Assembly (NCBI RefSeq): GCF_001667505.1
Contig: NZ_LZHZ01000033.1
Location: 1 to 64,000 of the forward strand
Direction: 5' to 3'
Source of the DNA: Mycobacterium sp. ACS1612
GTDB taxonomy: Bacteria > Actinomycetota > Actinomycetes > Mycobacteriales > Mycobacteriaceae
DNA: 64,000 nucleotides
Of this stretch, positions 22,324-31,229 are shown in pieces. A model generated the notes under the pieces. That model did not search any database, was not told the DNA's origin, and saw only the letters and a program-made list of their open reading frames with translations. Position numbers and translations under genes: made by a program. Every line of letters begins with the position of its first letter. The stretch's first letter is position 1.

Positions 22324-23277
22324 GTGAAGCCGCAGGCGCCCTACTACGAGAGCCGTTACATCCGCGCGAACCACCCTGAACTGCCACAGGCGCTGTGGCT
22401 GCGCGAGACCCTGCTGCTGCCCACGATGGGCGACCCGGTGGCCGACGTGTGGGTGATGGTGTTCGACCCGGACGGTCAGGGCAACCGCGCGCTCAAGGAG
22501 CCGTACCCGATCGACGCCGCCGACTACGAATACGACGACTGGACCGCCCGCATCGGCGCGACGTCCATCGACGACAGGTCGGCGCAGGGTGTGGTGACGG
22601 GCGGGAGCCGTTCGGCGCGATGGGACCTGCGCATCACCCCTGGCGGTGAGGACTCGGTGAAACTGCTCACCGACCGCGCGTACAAGGCGCGCATTCCGAC
22701 CGCGAAAACCACGGTGCGCCATCCGTTGGCGCAGTTCGACGGGCGGGTGGAACTCGACGACGCCTGTCTCGTGCTCGACGGTTGGACCGGCAGTGTCAAC
22801 CACAATTGGGGCACGCGGCATACCCCCGCCTATGCGTTCGGGCAGGTGTGCGGTTTCGACGATGCGCCGGATACGACGCTGGAGATCGTCACCGCGCGGG
22901 CCGCGATCGGGCCGGTGTTGACGCCCGCCGCGACGCTGTTCGTGTTCAGGCATGCCGGGCAGGAGTTCGCGGTCCGTTCGATCGTGGGCAGTCTGCAGAC
23001 TCACGGGAGGTATCAGCCGTTCTCGTGGGCGTTCGGCGGGCGCGTCGGGGATCAGATGATCGAAGGCGAGATCGTGGCGGAGCCGTCGGATGTCATCGGG
23101 CTGACCTACACCGACACCGACGGGGCGCAGAAGTACTGCTACAACTCGGCGATCGCGACATGTCGAGTTCAGTTAGCGGGCAAGGCTTTCGAGCGCGCGG
23201 AGCTGGTGGCCCCCCGCCGGGCGATGTTCGAGATCCTCACCGATAAGCGACACGCCGAGGTGCCGCTGCTGGCCTGA
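22324..23277 (+). CDS. CrtC/AttH-like lipocalin-type protein
   Basis: 317 aa from GTG 22324, preferred over TTG 22309. All-beta pattern. GSVNHNWGTRH near the middle resembles the signature of hydroxyneurosporene synthase (CrtC) and AttH-like double lipocalins. No signal peptide and no membrane segment. It may bind or hydrate an isoprenoid or other lipid; no carotenoid genes are nearby, so pathway assignment is not possible. Confidence 0.65.
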   Translation: MKPQAPYYESRYIRANHPELPQALWLRETLLLPTMGDPVADVWVMVFDPDGQGNRALKEPYPIDAADYEYDDWTARIGATSIDDRSAQGVVTGGSRSARWDLRITPGGEDSVKLLTDRAYKARIPTAKTTVRHPLAQFDGRVELDDACLVLDGWTGSVNHNWGTRHTPAYAFGQVCGFDDAPDTTLEIVTARAAIGPVLTPAATLFVFRHAGQEFAVRSIVGSLQTHGRYQPFSWAFGGRVGDQMIEGEIVAEPSDVIGLTYTDTDGAQKYCYNSAIATCRVQLAGKAFERAELVAPRRAMFEILTDKRHAEVPLLA

Positions 23278-23313
23278 CCCTGCCTGCCGCGCACGTCCCG
23301 AGTGCGCCGCAAC

Positions 23314-23724
23314 TCAGACTCCGGTCGTCGACCCCGGCCGCACGATCATCAGGACGGTCACGGCGACCCACAGCAGGTTGAAAACTCCTGTGGTCATGGC
23401 TAATCGAGTGACGGTGTCCCCCGCCAACGCCGCCCGCTGGTCGGGCAGGATGCCCGCGATCAAGACCACCGCGGCGACGACCGTCAGCCCGATTGAGACC
23501 AGCACCCAGGCCTGCGTCAGCACACCCATCGACACCGCCGTGGCGATGCCCAGCAACGGAACCGCCACGGCTACCGCGGCGTACGTCCGACAGATGCGGT
23601 ACAACACATCGGCGACAGCACCACCGTCGCGGGCATACCGCGGAAACATGCTCGCCGCGACGGCAATTGGCCCAACCGCCAGGATCGCGACGATGACGTG
23701 GGCGCTGAGCAGGATCGCGGACAT
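23314..23724 (-). CDS. Four-helix integral membrane protein (DUF2269-like)
   Basis: 136 aa with four hydrophobic segments and few charged residues: HVIVAILAVGPIAVAA, YAAVAVAVPLLGIATAV, LVSIGLTVVAAVVLIAG and FNLLWVAVTVLMIV. Pattern resembles DUF2269-type membrane proteins. No catalytic motif visible. Confidence 0.65.
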   Translation of the reverse strand: MSAILLSAHVIVAILAVGPIAVAASMFPRYARDGGAVADVLYRICRTYAAVAVAVPLLGIATAVSMGVLTQAWVLVSIGLTVVAAVVLIAGILPDQRAALAGDTVTRLAMTTGVFNLLWVAVTVLMIVRPGSTTGV

Positions 23725-23822
23725 TGCGGTAAGGTTAGGCGACTGCCGGCGGACCGGACTTCTCGTTTCTTGCCAAGATCCGAGTGGATCTGGCCACGCT
23801 CCTCCGCGCTCGCGGGCTGGGA

Positions 23823-26702
23823 TTACCAGCCCTCCGTCAGGACCCGATCCAGGGTGTCGACGTAGAAGTCCGCGCCCTCGACGTCAATGCACAACGGCGG
23901 CTTCGTCTTCAGGATGTTCTGATGGTCGCCGGTGGGCTGGATGATCACCCCGAGTTCGAGCATCCGGTCGCAGATCGCCGACGTCTCCTGCACGGCAGGC
24001 TCCAGCGTCGACCGGTCGCGCACCATCTCCACACCGAGATACAACCCGATCCCGTGCACGGTGCCAATGATGGGGTGCTTGTGCTGCAGCGCCTGCAGTC
24101 TCGCCTTCAGGTGCGCTCCGACCGTCGCAGCGTTCTCCTGTAACCGCTCGTCGTGGAGCACGTCGAGGACCGTCATCCCGATCGCACACGACAGCGGACT
24201 GCCACCGGTCGAGGAGAAGAAATACCCCTGTGACCGGAACCCTTCCGCGACCGCGCGACTGGTGATCACCGCACCCAACGGATAGCCGTTGCCGACCGAT
24301 TTCGCGACCGCGACGATGTCGGGCACCGCGTCCTGCTGCTGAAAACCCCAAAACCACTCGCCGAGACGGCCATAGCCGACCTGAACCTCATCCGAGATCG
24401 CCAGTCCGCCCTGGGCTCGGACCGCGGCATACACCTGCTGCAGATACCCGTCTGGCAGCGCCATACCGCCCGCGTTGCCGTAGACGCTCTCGCAGATGAA
24501 CCCCGCGGGCGGTCGGCCCTCCGCCGCCAACTGCTCGATCACCGCCACCGCATCGGCGGCGTACCGCACCGCCTCGGCGCCGCGGTACTTGCCGCGGAAG
24601 CTGTTCGGCGACTCCACGGTGTGCACCCAATCCGGCCGAGTGGCAAGCGCATTGGGATTGTCGGCCGTGGACGTAGACACCGCGTCCGTGCCGTACGTCC
24701 AACCGTGGTACGCCTCGCGGACGGCGACCACATCCCGTCGGCCCGTCGCCGCCGTCGCCAGCCGGATCGCCAGATCACTCGCCTCAGAACCGGAATTGAC
24801 CAGGAAGACGGTGTCCAGCGGATCCGGCAGCAGCCCCGCCAGCCGCTCGCTGAATTCGACGACCGCTTCGTAGTTGAACCGTGAGTTCGTGTTCAACTTG
24901 CGCAGCTGTCTGGCCGCCGTATCCGCGATCCGCGGATGCGCGTGGCCGAGCACCGTCACGTTGTTGACCATGTCCAGGTACGTGCGGCCCGCCGTGGACA
25001 TCAGATAGTGCCGTCGGCCGCGCTCGATCTGCGGCGGCCTGCGGTAGTAGAACTCTTGTACCGGCGCGAAACTCGCATCGCGTCGCGACAGCAGATCGCC
25101 CGCCTCGAGTGCGCTCACCGCAGGCAGCCCGAGCAGCGGCCGTGGGTCGCGGGTCAGCGCCAGCCAGCCGGGCGCCAACTCCGGCCGCACCAACGCCGGC
25201 GCAGCGGGCGCGCCGACCGGCCGCACCGCCACCTCAACCCAGCGGCCCGCCGGAACATCGGCCAGCGGCTCGCCCGCGCGCACGCTGCCCGACGCGACGT
25301 CGGCTCCGGTCAATGCCAGTTCGTAGTCGGCGCCCCGCAACGTCGAACCGTCGATCTCACCGTCCCACGGCGCGACGAGGGCCAGCCCGGACGCTGCCCA
25401 CAGCCTGACGCCGGTCGCGACCACCTCGGGGCTCTGCTGGCTGAGCCTGACCGTCCTGCTGAGTTGCGCCTCGCCGTACCGCGTGACGACGACCCCGGCG
25501 CCTGCCCTGGCCAATTCGTCCTCGACGTCGCGCCGCAGCGATCCGTCGTCGGTGAACGCGAAATCGTAGACGTCCGAGGTGGTGCCGAGGTCCAGCGTCG
25601 TCACCGAAGCGGGATCGACGTCGAGCAGCGACCCCGGCACCGGTGGCGGTGACGCGGCGAACCCGAGGTCGGCCTTGATCACCTCCGTCATCACGTCGAT
25701 CGGGATCGAGGTCGCCTGTTCGAACATGCGCCACTCGCTGCCCGCCTGGTCGGCGAGATACGGGTTGTCGGGGTCGAGGCTGGTCTGCTGCGCTCCGCTG
25801 ACGATCAGCACCGCGGCCCGCAGCACCAGCAGCGGCCACAACGCCTCCGCCTCCGCCCCCGTCAGCGGCCTGATCGCGTGAAACGCCCTGACCGCAGGCA
25901 GGATCGAGACCGGTTCGCTGCCGACGTGGCCCAGCACCGACGACGCGGTGATCGCCAGATCGGCCACCGCCCAGGTGTCGGACAGGTCACCGAAGTCGAT
26001 CACGCCATCCGGCACGCCGTCGCCGAGGACCACGTTCGCGTCGGTCATGTCCAGATGCACCGCTTGGCGCGGCAGGTAGTCGACGAGAGGCGCGACACGC
26101 GCCCATGCTTCCTGCGCCGCCGCGTCAAGCCGGGCCCGGTGCAACGGATCCGCGACGTACGAGATCAGTTCGGACACGACGGCCTCGGCATACCGCAGAT
26201 CCCACTGCAGGATCCGGTCGAGACCGGGATGGCTGAACCCCTCGAGCGCTCTGCTCACCCGCCCGGCCACTTCGCCCAAACCGGCGACCTTGTCCGGCGA
26301 CAGGTAGCCCGGCTCGAACAGCGTCCCGCCTGGCAGGTAGCGCAACAGCCGCACATACGCGGTGCCATCCACCAAACCGTCGACGGCCGTGCACATTTCG
26401 CCGGCGGAATTAGGCATCGGCACGGCGATCCGCAACGCGGGTTCGGCCTCGGCGATGCGCAGCGCCGCCAGATCCTGCGCCTCGATCTCGGTGGCGTTGA
26501 AGGCAGGATTGGCGATCTTCAGCACACCGACGATGGCGCCGTCGGCGTCGGTCATCACGAAGTTCTTGTCCTGTTGGCTGCCGAGCGATGTCGCGCGGGC
26601 CTGCCGTCCGTAGTGCCGGGCCAGGATCTCCCCGGCTTGCGTCTCACTCACTTGAGGCGCCGGAAGCTCCGGTGCCTCAAGGAAATTGAACCCGACGGTC
26701 AC
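23823..26702 (-). CDS. Fusion of APH-type kinase and class III PLP aminotransferase/phospho-lyase
   Basis: 959 aa from GTG 26702, which overlaps the stop of the upstream hydrolase (GTGA). Three parts are visible. (1) An aminoglycoside/choline-kinase-like domain, residues 1 to about 330, with HLDMTDAN (catalytic loop, near 213) and VIDFGD. (2) A beta-rich middle segment of roughly 340-540 resembling M23/biotinyl-type folds. (3) A class III aminotransferase domain from about 550, with DEVQVGYGR and the PLP Lys in AKSVGNGYPLG near 800. The same pair of folds forms hydroxylysine kinase and phospho-hydroxylysine or phosphoethanolamine phospho-lyase. One polypeptide may therefore phosphorylate an amino alcohol and then eliminate phosphate. 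Substrate not determined. Confidence 0.85.
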   Translation of the reverse strand: MTVGFNFLEAPELPAPQVSETQAGEILARHYGRQARATSLGSQQDKNFVMTDADGAIVGVLKIANPAFNATEIEAQDLAALRIAEAEPALRIAVPMPNSAGEMCTAVDGLVDGTAYVRLLRYLPGGTLFEPGYLSPDKVAGLGEVAGRVSRALEGFSHPGLDRILQWDLRYAEAVVSELISYVADPLHRARLDAAAQEAWARVAPLVDYLPRQAVHLDMTDANVVLGDGVPDGVIDFGDLSDTWAVADLAITASSVLGHVGSEPVSILPAVRAFHAIRPLTGAEAEALWPLLVLRAAVLIVSGAQQTSLDPDNPYLADQAGSEWRMFEQATSIPIDVMTEVIKADLGFAASPPPVPGSLLDVDPASVTTLDLGTTSDVYDFAFTDDGSLRRDVEDELARAGAGVVVTRYGEAQLSRTVRLSQQSPEVVATGVRLWAASGLALVAPWDGEIDGSTLRGADYELALTGADVASGSVRAGEPLADVPAGRWVEVAVRPVGAPAAPALVRPELAPGWLALTRDPRPLLGLPAVSALEAGDLLSRRDASFAPVQEFYYRRPPQIERGRRHYLMSTAGRTYLDMVNNVTVLGHAHPRIADTAARQLRKLNTNSRFNYEAVVEFSERLAGLLPDPLDTVFLVNSGSEASDLAIRLATAATGRRDVVAVREAYHGWTYGTDAVSTSTADNPNALATRPDWVHTVESPNSFRGKYRGAEAVRYAADAVAVIEQLAAEGRPPAGFICESVYGNAGGMALPDGYLQQVYAAVRAQGGLAISDEVQVGYGRLGEWFWGFQQQDAVPDIVAVAKSVGNGYPLGAVITSRAVAEGFRSQGYFFSSTGGSPLSCAIGMTVLDVLHDERLQENAATVGAHLKARLQALQHKHPIIGTVHGIGLYLGVEMVRDRSTLEPAVQETSAICDRMLELGVIIQPTGDHQNILKTKPPLCIDVEGADFYVDTLDRVLTEGW

Positions 26703-27553
26703 CGGCTGACGAATTGGACGACGGCTTGGGTGAATGCATCGTTGTCGTCTCCCGCCGCGGTATGCCCGGCGTCGGAGAGTTCGACGAACTCCGCGTGCGG
26801 CACCTTCTCCAGGAAGTCCTTCACCCCTTCTGGGCTGACCACATCGGACAGCTTGCCGCGAATCAGCAGGATCGGGACGGTCAGACTCATCGCCGCCTGC
26901 TCGAGCTTTTCCTCCCGCACGAACGCGTCGTCCGCCGGGGCGGTAAGGAACTTCGGGTCCCAATGCCAATACCAGCGGCCGTCGCGTCGTCGCAGGTTCT
27001 TCTTCAAACCCTCCGGGCTGCGCGGCTTGGACCGATGCGGCAGATACTCCGCGACCGCGTCGGCCGCCTCGTCCAAGGTCGCGAAGCCGTGCACGTGACT
27101 GAACATGAACTCGCGAATCCGGGCGCTGCCGCTCTTCTCGTATCGCGGCACCACGTCGACGAGCACCAGCTTGGTGACCTTCGCCGGCCCCGCAGCATCG
27201 GCGACCAGGATGCCGGTCATGCCACCCATGCTGGCGCCGATCAGGATCACCGGGCCCGCGATCTGCTCGAGCACGACGAGCGTGTCGGCGGCCAACGCAT
27301 CGACCGTGTAGGTCGCGTCGGGGGAACGGTCGCTGTCCCCGTGGCCGCGGCTGTCCAACGCGACGACGTGGAATCCGTAGTCGGCCAGGATCTGGCCCGT
27401 GTTCTTCCAGGAGAAGCGGTTCTGCCCGCCGCCGTGCAGCAACAATACGGAAGGCCCGCTGCTAACCCTGGGATTCCACTCGTCGGCAACCAGAACAAGG
27501 TCGTCGATGCCGCGGAACTTGACGGTCTGCGGCTCGCAGCGGGCGGTGCTCAC
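26699..27553 (-). CDS. Alpha/beta hydrolase
   Basis: 284 aa. LLLHGGGQNRFSW is the oxyanion region. GASMGG near residue 107 carries the Ser nucleophile, and SDAGHTAAGD supplies the catalytic His. It is upstream of and coupled by a 4-bp overlap to the kinase/aminotransferase fusion, so it may prepare or process the same substrate (for example by ester or amide hydrolysis). It is divergent from a TetR regulator, which may control both. Confidence 0.88.
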   Translation of the reverse strand: MSTARCEPQTVKFRGIDDLVLVADEWNPRVSSGPSVLLLHGGGQNRFSWKNTGQILADYGFHVVALDSRGHGDSDRSPDATYTVDALAADTLVVLEQIAGPVILIGASMGGMTGILVADAAGPAKVTKLVLVDVVPRYEKSGSARIREFMFSHVHGFATLDEAADAVAEYLPHRSKPRSPEGLKKNLRRRDGRWYWHWDPKFLTAPADDAFVREEKLEQAAMSLTVPILLIRGKLSDVVSPEGVKDFLEKVPHAEFVELSDAGHTAAGDDNDAFTQAVVQFVSR

Positions 27554-27630
27554 GGCCTCACGTTACCCAGGTGATAATTTGCGTCGATCTTCGGCCCAGC
27601 AGGTGCATAGCGTCCCTAGACTTTGCGATC

Positions 27631-28242
27631 GTGCAGCCAGATCCCGCCAGCGAAGACGACCGCGGCTGCATCATCGACGCAGCCTATCGCTGCCTGTCTG
27701 AGCCGCACTCGGGCCCGATCCCGGTTGCCGCGATTTTGCAGCGCGCCCGGGTGTCGACGCGGGCCTTCTACCGTCACTTCGAATCCAAGGACGAGTTGTT
27801 CCTGGCGCTGTTGCGGCAGGAGAGCGACGCACTGGCCGCTCGGCTCGACCGCATCGTCGACGAGCCCGGCAATCCCGTCGACCACTTGCGTGCCTGGATC
27901 GGCGGGATGTTCGGCTGGATGCATGACGAAGAACTGCGCATGCACTTGACCGTGATCGACTCCGACGAGGTGCGCGCCGCGAAGGGGTATCGGGAAACCC
28001 GTGAGCGCGCCCACCACGACAGGGAACGTTCACTGGTCGAGATCCTCCGGCGCGGCCGAGAAGATGGTTCGTTTCCGCTGGCCGACCCCGAACACGACGC
28101 GGCGGCCATCAGCGCGGTGATCAGCCGTGAAATGGCCAATCAGTCGCCAGACGACGAACAGCGACTGCACCGGTCGATGGACTGGGTGCTTCAGTTCGCG
28201 CTGCGCGCGCTCGGAGCCAAGGCGCCCGCCGACGGGCGATGA
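27631..28242 (+). CDS. TetR-family transcriptional regulator
   Basis: 203 aa from GTG 27631. The N-terminal HTH reads GPIPVAAILQRARVSTRAFYRHFESKDELF, the classic TetR helix-turn-helix. It is divergent from the alpha/beta hydrolase-fusion operon across a 77-bp gap, the usual place for a local repressor. I saw no clear palindrome in that gap. Confidence 0.9.
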   Translation: MQPDPASEDDRGCIIDAAYRCLSEPHSGPIPVAAILQRARVSTRAFYRHFESKDELFLALLRQESDALAARLDRIVDEPGNPVDHLRAWIGGMFGWMHDEELRMHLTVIDSDEVRAAKGYRETRERAHHDRERSLVEILRRGREDGSFPLADPEHDAAAISAVISREMANQSPDDEQRLHRSMDWVLQFALRALGAKAPADGR

Positions 28243-28300
28243 GTCTCTGACGCGAGGACGGTCAGTACAGCGAGAGCCGTTCATACGATAGGAGTCTGCG

Positions 28301-28771
28301 ATGCCAGCGATCACCCCGTGTCTGTGGTTCGACAACAACGTCGAGGAAGCCGCACAGTTCTACACGACGGTCTTTCCGAACTCGTCGATCGAACAGATCG
28401 CGCGCTACACCGATGCCGGCCCTGGAAAACCTGGCGACGCGGTGTGGGCCGCCTTCGTGCTCGACGGCACGCGATTCATCGGCATCAACGGCGGGCCTGC
28501 GTTCCAATTCACCGAGGCGGTGTCTTTCATGATCGAGTGCAAGGACCAAGCCGAGGTCGACTACTACTGGGACCGATTGGTCGACGGTGGCGAAGAGTCC
28601 GAATGTGGTTGGCTCAAGGACCGTTTCGGGGTGAGTTGGCAGGTCACCCCCGCCCGCGTTCTCGAGTTGACTTCCGACCCCGATCCGGCCCGTGCCACCG
28701 CGGCGACGAAGGCGCTGCACGGAATGCGCAAGATCGTCATCGCCGATATCGAGGACGCTGTCGACGCGTGA
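28301..28771 (+). CDS. PhnB-like VOC protein
   Basis: 156 aa from ATG 28301, preceded by AGGAG. ITPCLWFDNNVEEAAQFYTTVFPNS at the start, with GGEESECGWLKDRFGVSWQVTP and a C-terminal AMRKIVIA-like helix, match the 3-demethylubiquinone methyltransferase-like/PhnB group, which are not methyltransferases. The 3' end overlaps the convergent TetR gene by 35 bp. Confidence 0.88.
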   Translation: MPAITPCLWFDNNVEEAAQFYTTVFPNSSIEQIARYTDAGPGKPGDAVWAAFVLDGTRFIGINGGPAFQFTEAVSFMIECKDQAEVDYYWDRLVDGGEESECGWLKDRFGVSWQVTPARVLELTSDPDPARATAATKALHGMRKIVIADIEDAVDA

Positions 28772-29318
28772 GGCGGCGCAGGCACTCGATCGTCGCATCG
28801 GTGATGGGCCCGACCTCGTCGGCGTTCGCGCACACCATCACCATCGCCGAAGCCTCGGTCATCACGTCGATGAGGAGACGCATCAGCAGCTGACCGCGCG
28901 GCGAGGTGTCGAGTTCGAGCACCGACATCCAGCGGTGGAACCCGCGCTGGATGTCGCTGCGCCGGACCTCGTCGAAGCCGGCCGGGGTGTCACCGGACGC
29001 CAGCACCACCGCCGCGCGCCGATAAAACCAGATCGCGTTGAGATACGCCCGCGCGTTCGCCTCGAAGGCGCGCTGGCGGCTGCCGCCGCGATAGGCGTCG
29101 GCGGCTTCTTCGATGTAGCGGTCGATATCGGCGGTGAGCCGCTCGAAGATAGCCAGAAACAACTCGCGCTTACCGCCGAAGTGGTGGTAAATACTGCCGA
29201 TGCTGGCCCGGGACTGGTCGACGATATCGGCCATCGTCGCCGCGGTGTATCCGCGCGCGGCGAAAACCTCGGTGGCAGCGTCGAGAATGCGCTGTTGATC
29301 GCATCGGTCTTCGCCCAA
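28737..29318 (-). CDS. TetR-family transcriptional regulator, divergent from the mce operon
   Basis: 193 aa. The only start in frame is TTG 29318, since a stop codon lies just upstream. The HTH is YTAATMADIVDQSRASIGSIYHHFGGKRELF. The C-terminal ligand domain has the length of a normal TetR. It reads away from the yrbE/mce genes across a 289-bp gap that contains a 17-bp palindrome at 29369-29385. It is a good candidate for the mce operon repressor and for autoregulation. Confidence 0.88.
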   Translation of the reverse strand: MGEDRCDQQRILDAATEVFAARGYTAATMADIVDQSRASIGSIYHHFGGKRELFLAIFERLTADIDRYIEEAADAYRGGSRQRAFEANARAYLNAIWFYRRAAVVLASGDTPAGFDEVRRSDIQRGFHRWMSVLELDTSPRGQLLMRLLIDVMTEASAMVMVCANADEVGPITDATIECLRRLTRRQRPRYRR

Positions 29319-29368
29319 CGCCGCGTCGCGGTGGTCATGAGATCAAGGTAGAGCACTTTTTGTCGCAG

Positions 29369-29385
29369 CTGGAACGCAATTCCAG
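29369..29385. promoter_or_regulatory. Palindrome CTGGAA-N5-TTCCAG, candidate TetR operator
   Basis: Perfect 6-bp arms separated by five bases. It is 51 bp upstream of the TTG start of the divergent TetR gene and about 220 bp before yrbEA. Size and position fit a TetR-type operator; the assignment is inference. Confidence 0.5.
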
Positions 29386-29607
29386 AAACCCCGGCGGTGC
29401 CGGTCCTGCGTTTTGCTGTTAGGGCACGCGCACCTCGACAAGCGGTGATTCTCACCGGGCCAGGGCTACGTGTTGTGCGGCCAGAAATCTGTGATGTACG
29501 GTTCTGCCGCGTCATCCCGTGCAACACTCACAACTTGCGCACCAGGTTGTTCGCGGGAGGGATCGGCAGCCTATGGCGATGAGGGAAAGACGAGGGAGGA
29601 CCCGCTG

Positions 29608-30375
29608 ATGGTCGCTTCCAGTCTCTTAGCCAAACCGGTGCGCGGCTTCGGCGGCTTTTATGCGATGGCGCTCGACACCTTCGTCGCCATGTTCAAGCCG
29701 CCCTTCGCGTGGCGCGAATTCATCTCGCAGTCTTGGTTTGTCGCTCGGGTCTCCATCGTCCCGACGCTGATGCTCACGATCCCTTACACGGTGCTGCTGA
29801 CGTTCACGTTCAACATCCTGCTGACCGAATTCGGTGCCGCCGATTTCTCCGGCACCGGCGCGGCGCTCGGCACGGTGCGACAGATCGGACCGATCGTCAC
29901 GGTGTTGGTGGTGGCCGGCGCGGGGGCCACCGCGATGTGTGCCGACCTCGGTGCGCGCACCATCCGTGAAGAACTTGACGCCCTCCGAGTGATGGGCGTC
30001 AATCCTATTCAGGCTCTTGTTGTTCCGCGGGTGCTGGCCGCCACGCTGGTGTCGCTGGCCCTGGCCGCGACGGTGATTCTGGTCGGCCTGGCAGGCGCCT
30101 ACCTGTTCTGCGTCTACATCCAGCACGTGTCGCCCGGCGCGTTCGCGGCAGGTCTGACGCTGATCATCGGTGCCGCGGACGTCACGATCGCATTGCTGAA
30201 GGCCGCGTTGTTCGGGTTGTCCGCCGGAATGATCGCCTGCTACAAGGGCGTTTCGGTGGGCGGCGGCCCGGCAGGCGTCGGAATCGCGGTCAACGAAACC
30301 GTCGTGTTCACGTTCATGGCGCTGTTCGCCATCAACGTGGTCGCGACCGCCGTCGCCGTGAAGGTGACGATGTGA
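29608..30375 (+). CDS. YrbEA permease of mce operon
   Basis: 255 aa from ATG 29608, preceded by GGGAGGA; the open frame further upstream is not coding. MlaE/YrbE permease family: several TM segments, with the conserved cytoplasmic loop GARTIREELDALRVMGVNPIQALVVPRVLA that contacts the ATPase (MceG/Mkl, encoded elsewhere). First gene of the importer operon; its stop overlaps the GTG of yrbEB. Confidence 0.95.
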   Translation: MVASSLLAKPVRGFGGFYAMALDTFVAMFKPPFAWREFISQSWFVARVSIVPTLMLTIPYTVLLTFTFNILLTEFGAADFSGTGAALGTVRQIGPIVTVLVVAGAGATAMCADLGARTIREELDALRVMGVNPIQALVVPRVLAATLVSLALAATVILVGLAGAYLFCVYIQHVSPGAFAAGLTLIIGAADVTIALLKAALFGLSAGMIACYKGVSVGGGPAGVGIAVNETVVFTFMALFAINVVATAVAVKVTM

Positions 30376-31226
30376 CCGTCTCCCGACCCCATTCGCAGTT
30401 CCCGTGGCTGAAGGCCAGGTATCGGTCAGTGGCCGAGCCCTGGAACCGAATCGGCAGGCAGACGAAGTTCTACGGCACGACACTGCGCTCAATCCACATC
30501 GCCGTCACCTCGTACCGCGTCGAGTTGATCCGGCAGATCGCCGCCATGGGTCTGGGCGCGGGTGCGCTGATCGTCATCGGTGGAACGGTCGCCATCGTCG
30601 GCTTCCTGACCGTGACGACGGGCGCGTTGGTGGCCGTGCAGGGGTACACCGACTTCTCCGAGATCGGTGTCGAAGCCCTGACCGGCTTCGCGTCAGCATT
30701 TTTCAACGTCCGGCTGATCGCGCCTGCCACCACGGCGGTCGCACTGTCTGCCACGATCGGGGCCGGTGCCACCGCGCAACTGGGCGCGATGCGGATCAAC
30801 GAAGAGATCGACGCGCTCGAAGTGATGGGCATCCGGTCGGTCGCCTACCTGGCGTCCACCCGTGTGCTCGCGGGTCTGCTCGTCGTCATCCCGCTGTATT
30901 GCGTTGGGGTGATTGCCTCGTTCTGGGCGGCGAAGTTCGGCACCACCGTCATCTACGGGCAGTCGACCGGCGTGTACGACCACTACTTCCGTACCTTCCT
31001 CAACCCGACCGACCTGATGTGGTCCTTCCTGCAGTGCGTCGTGCTGGCCGTGGTGATCATGCTCGTGCACACGTTCTACGGCTACACCGCCCGTGGCGGA
31101 CCGGCGGGCGTCGGTGAAGCGGTCGGGCGCGCCGTTCGCACGTCGCTGATCGTCGCCGCGTTCGTTCTCGTGATGATGTCGCTGGCCGTGTACGGCCAGT
31201 CCGGAAATTTCAACTTGGCCGGGTAG
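30372..31226 (+). CDS. YrbEB permease of mce operon
   Basis: 284 aa from GTG 30372 (GTGA overlap with yrbEA). Same MlaE fold, with an extra N-terminal amphipathic stretch. The coupling loop is INEEIDALEVMGIRSVAYLASTRVLAG. It should pair with YrbEA as the heterodimeric permease core. Confidence 0.95.
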   Translation: MTVSRPHSQFPWLKARYRSVAEPWNRIGRQTKFYGTTLRSIHIAVTSYRVELIRQIAAMGLGAGALIVIGGTVAIVGFLTVTTGALVAVQGYTDFSEIGVEALTGFASAFFNVRLIAPATTAVALSATIGAGATAQLGAMRINEEIDALEVMGIRSVAYLASTRVLAGLLVVIPLYCVGVIASFWAAKFGTTVIYGQSTGVYDHYFRTFLNPTDLMWSFLQCVVLAVVIMLVHTFYGYTARGGPAGVGEAVGRAVRTSLIVAAFVLVMMSLAVYGQSGNFNLAG

Positions 31227-31229
31227 CAG

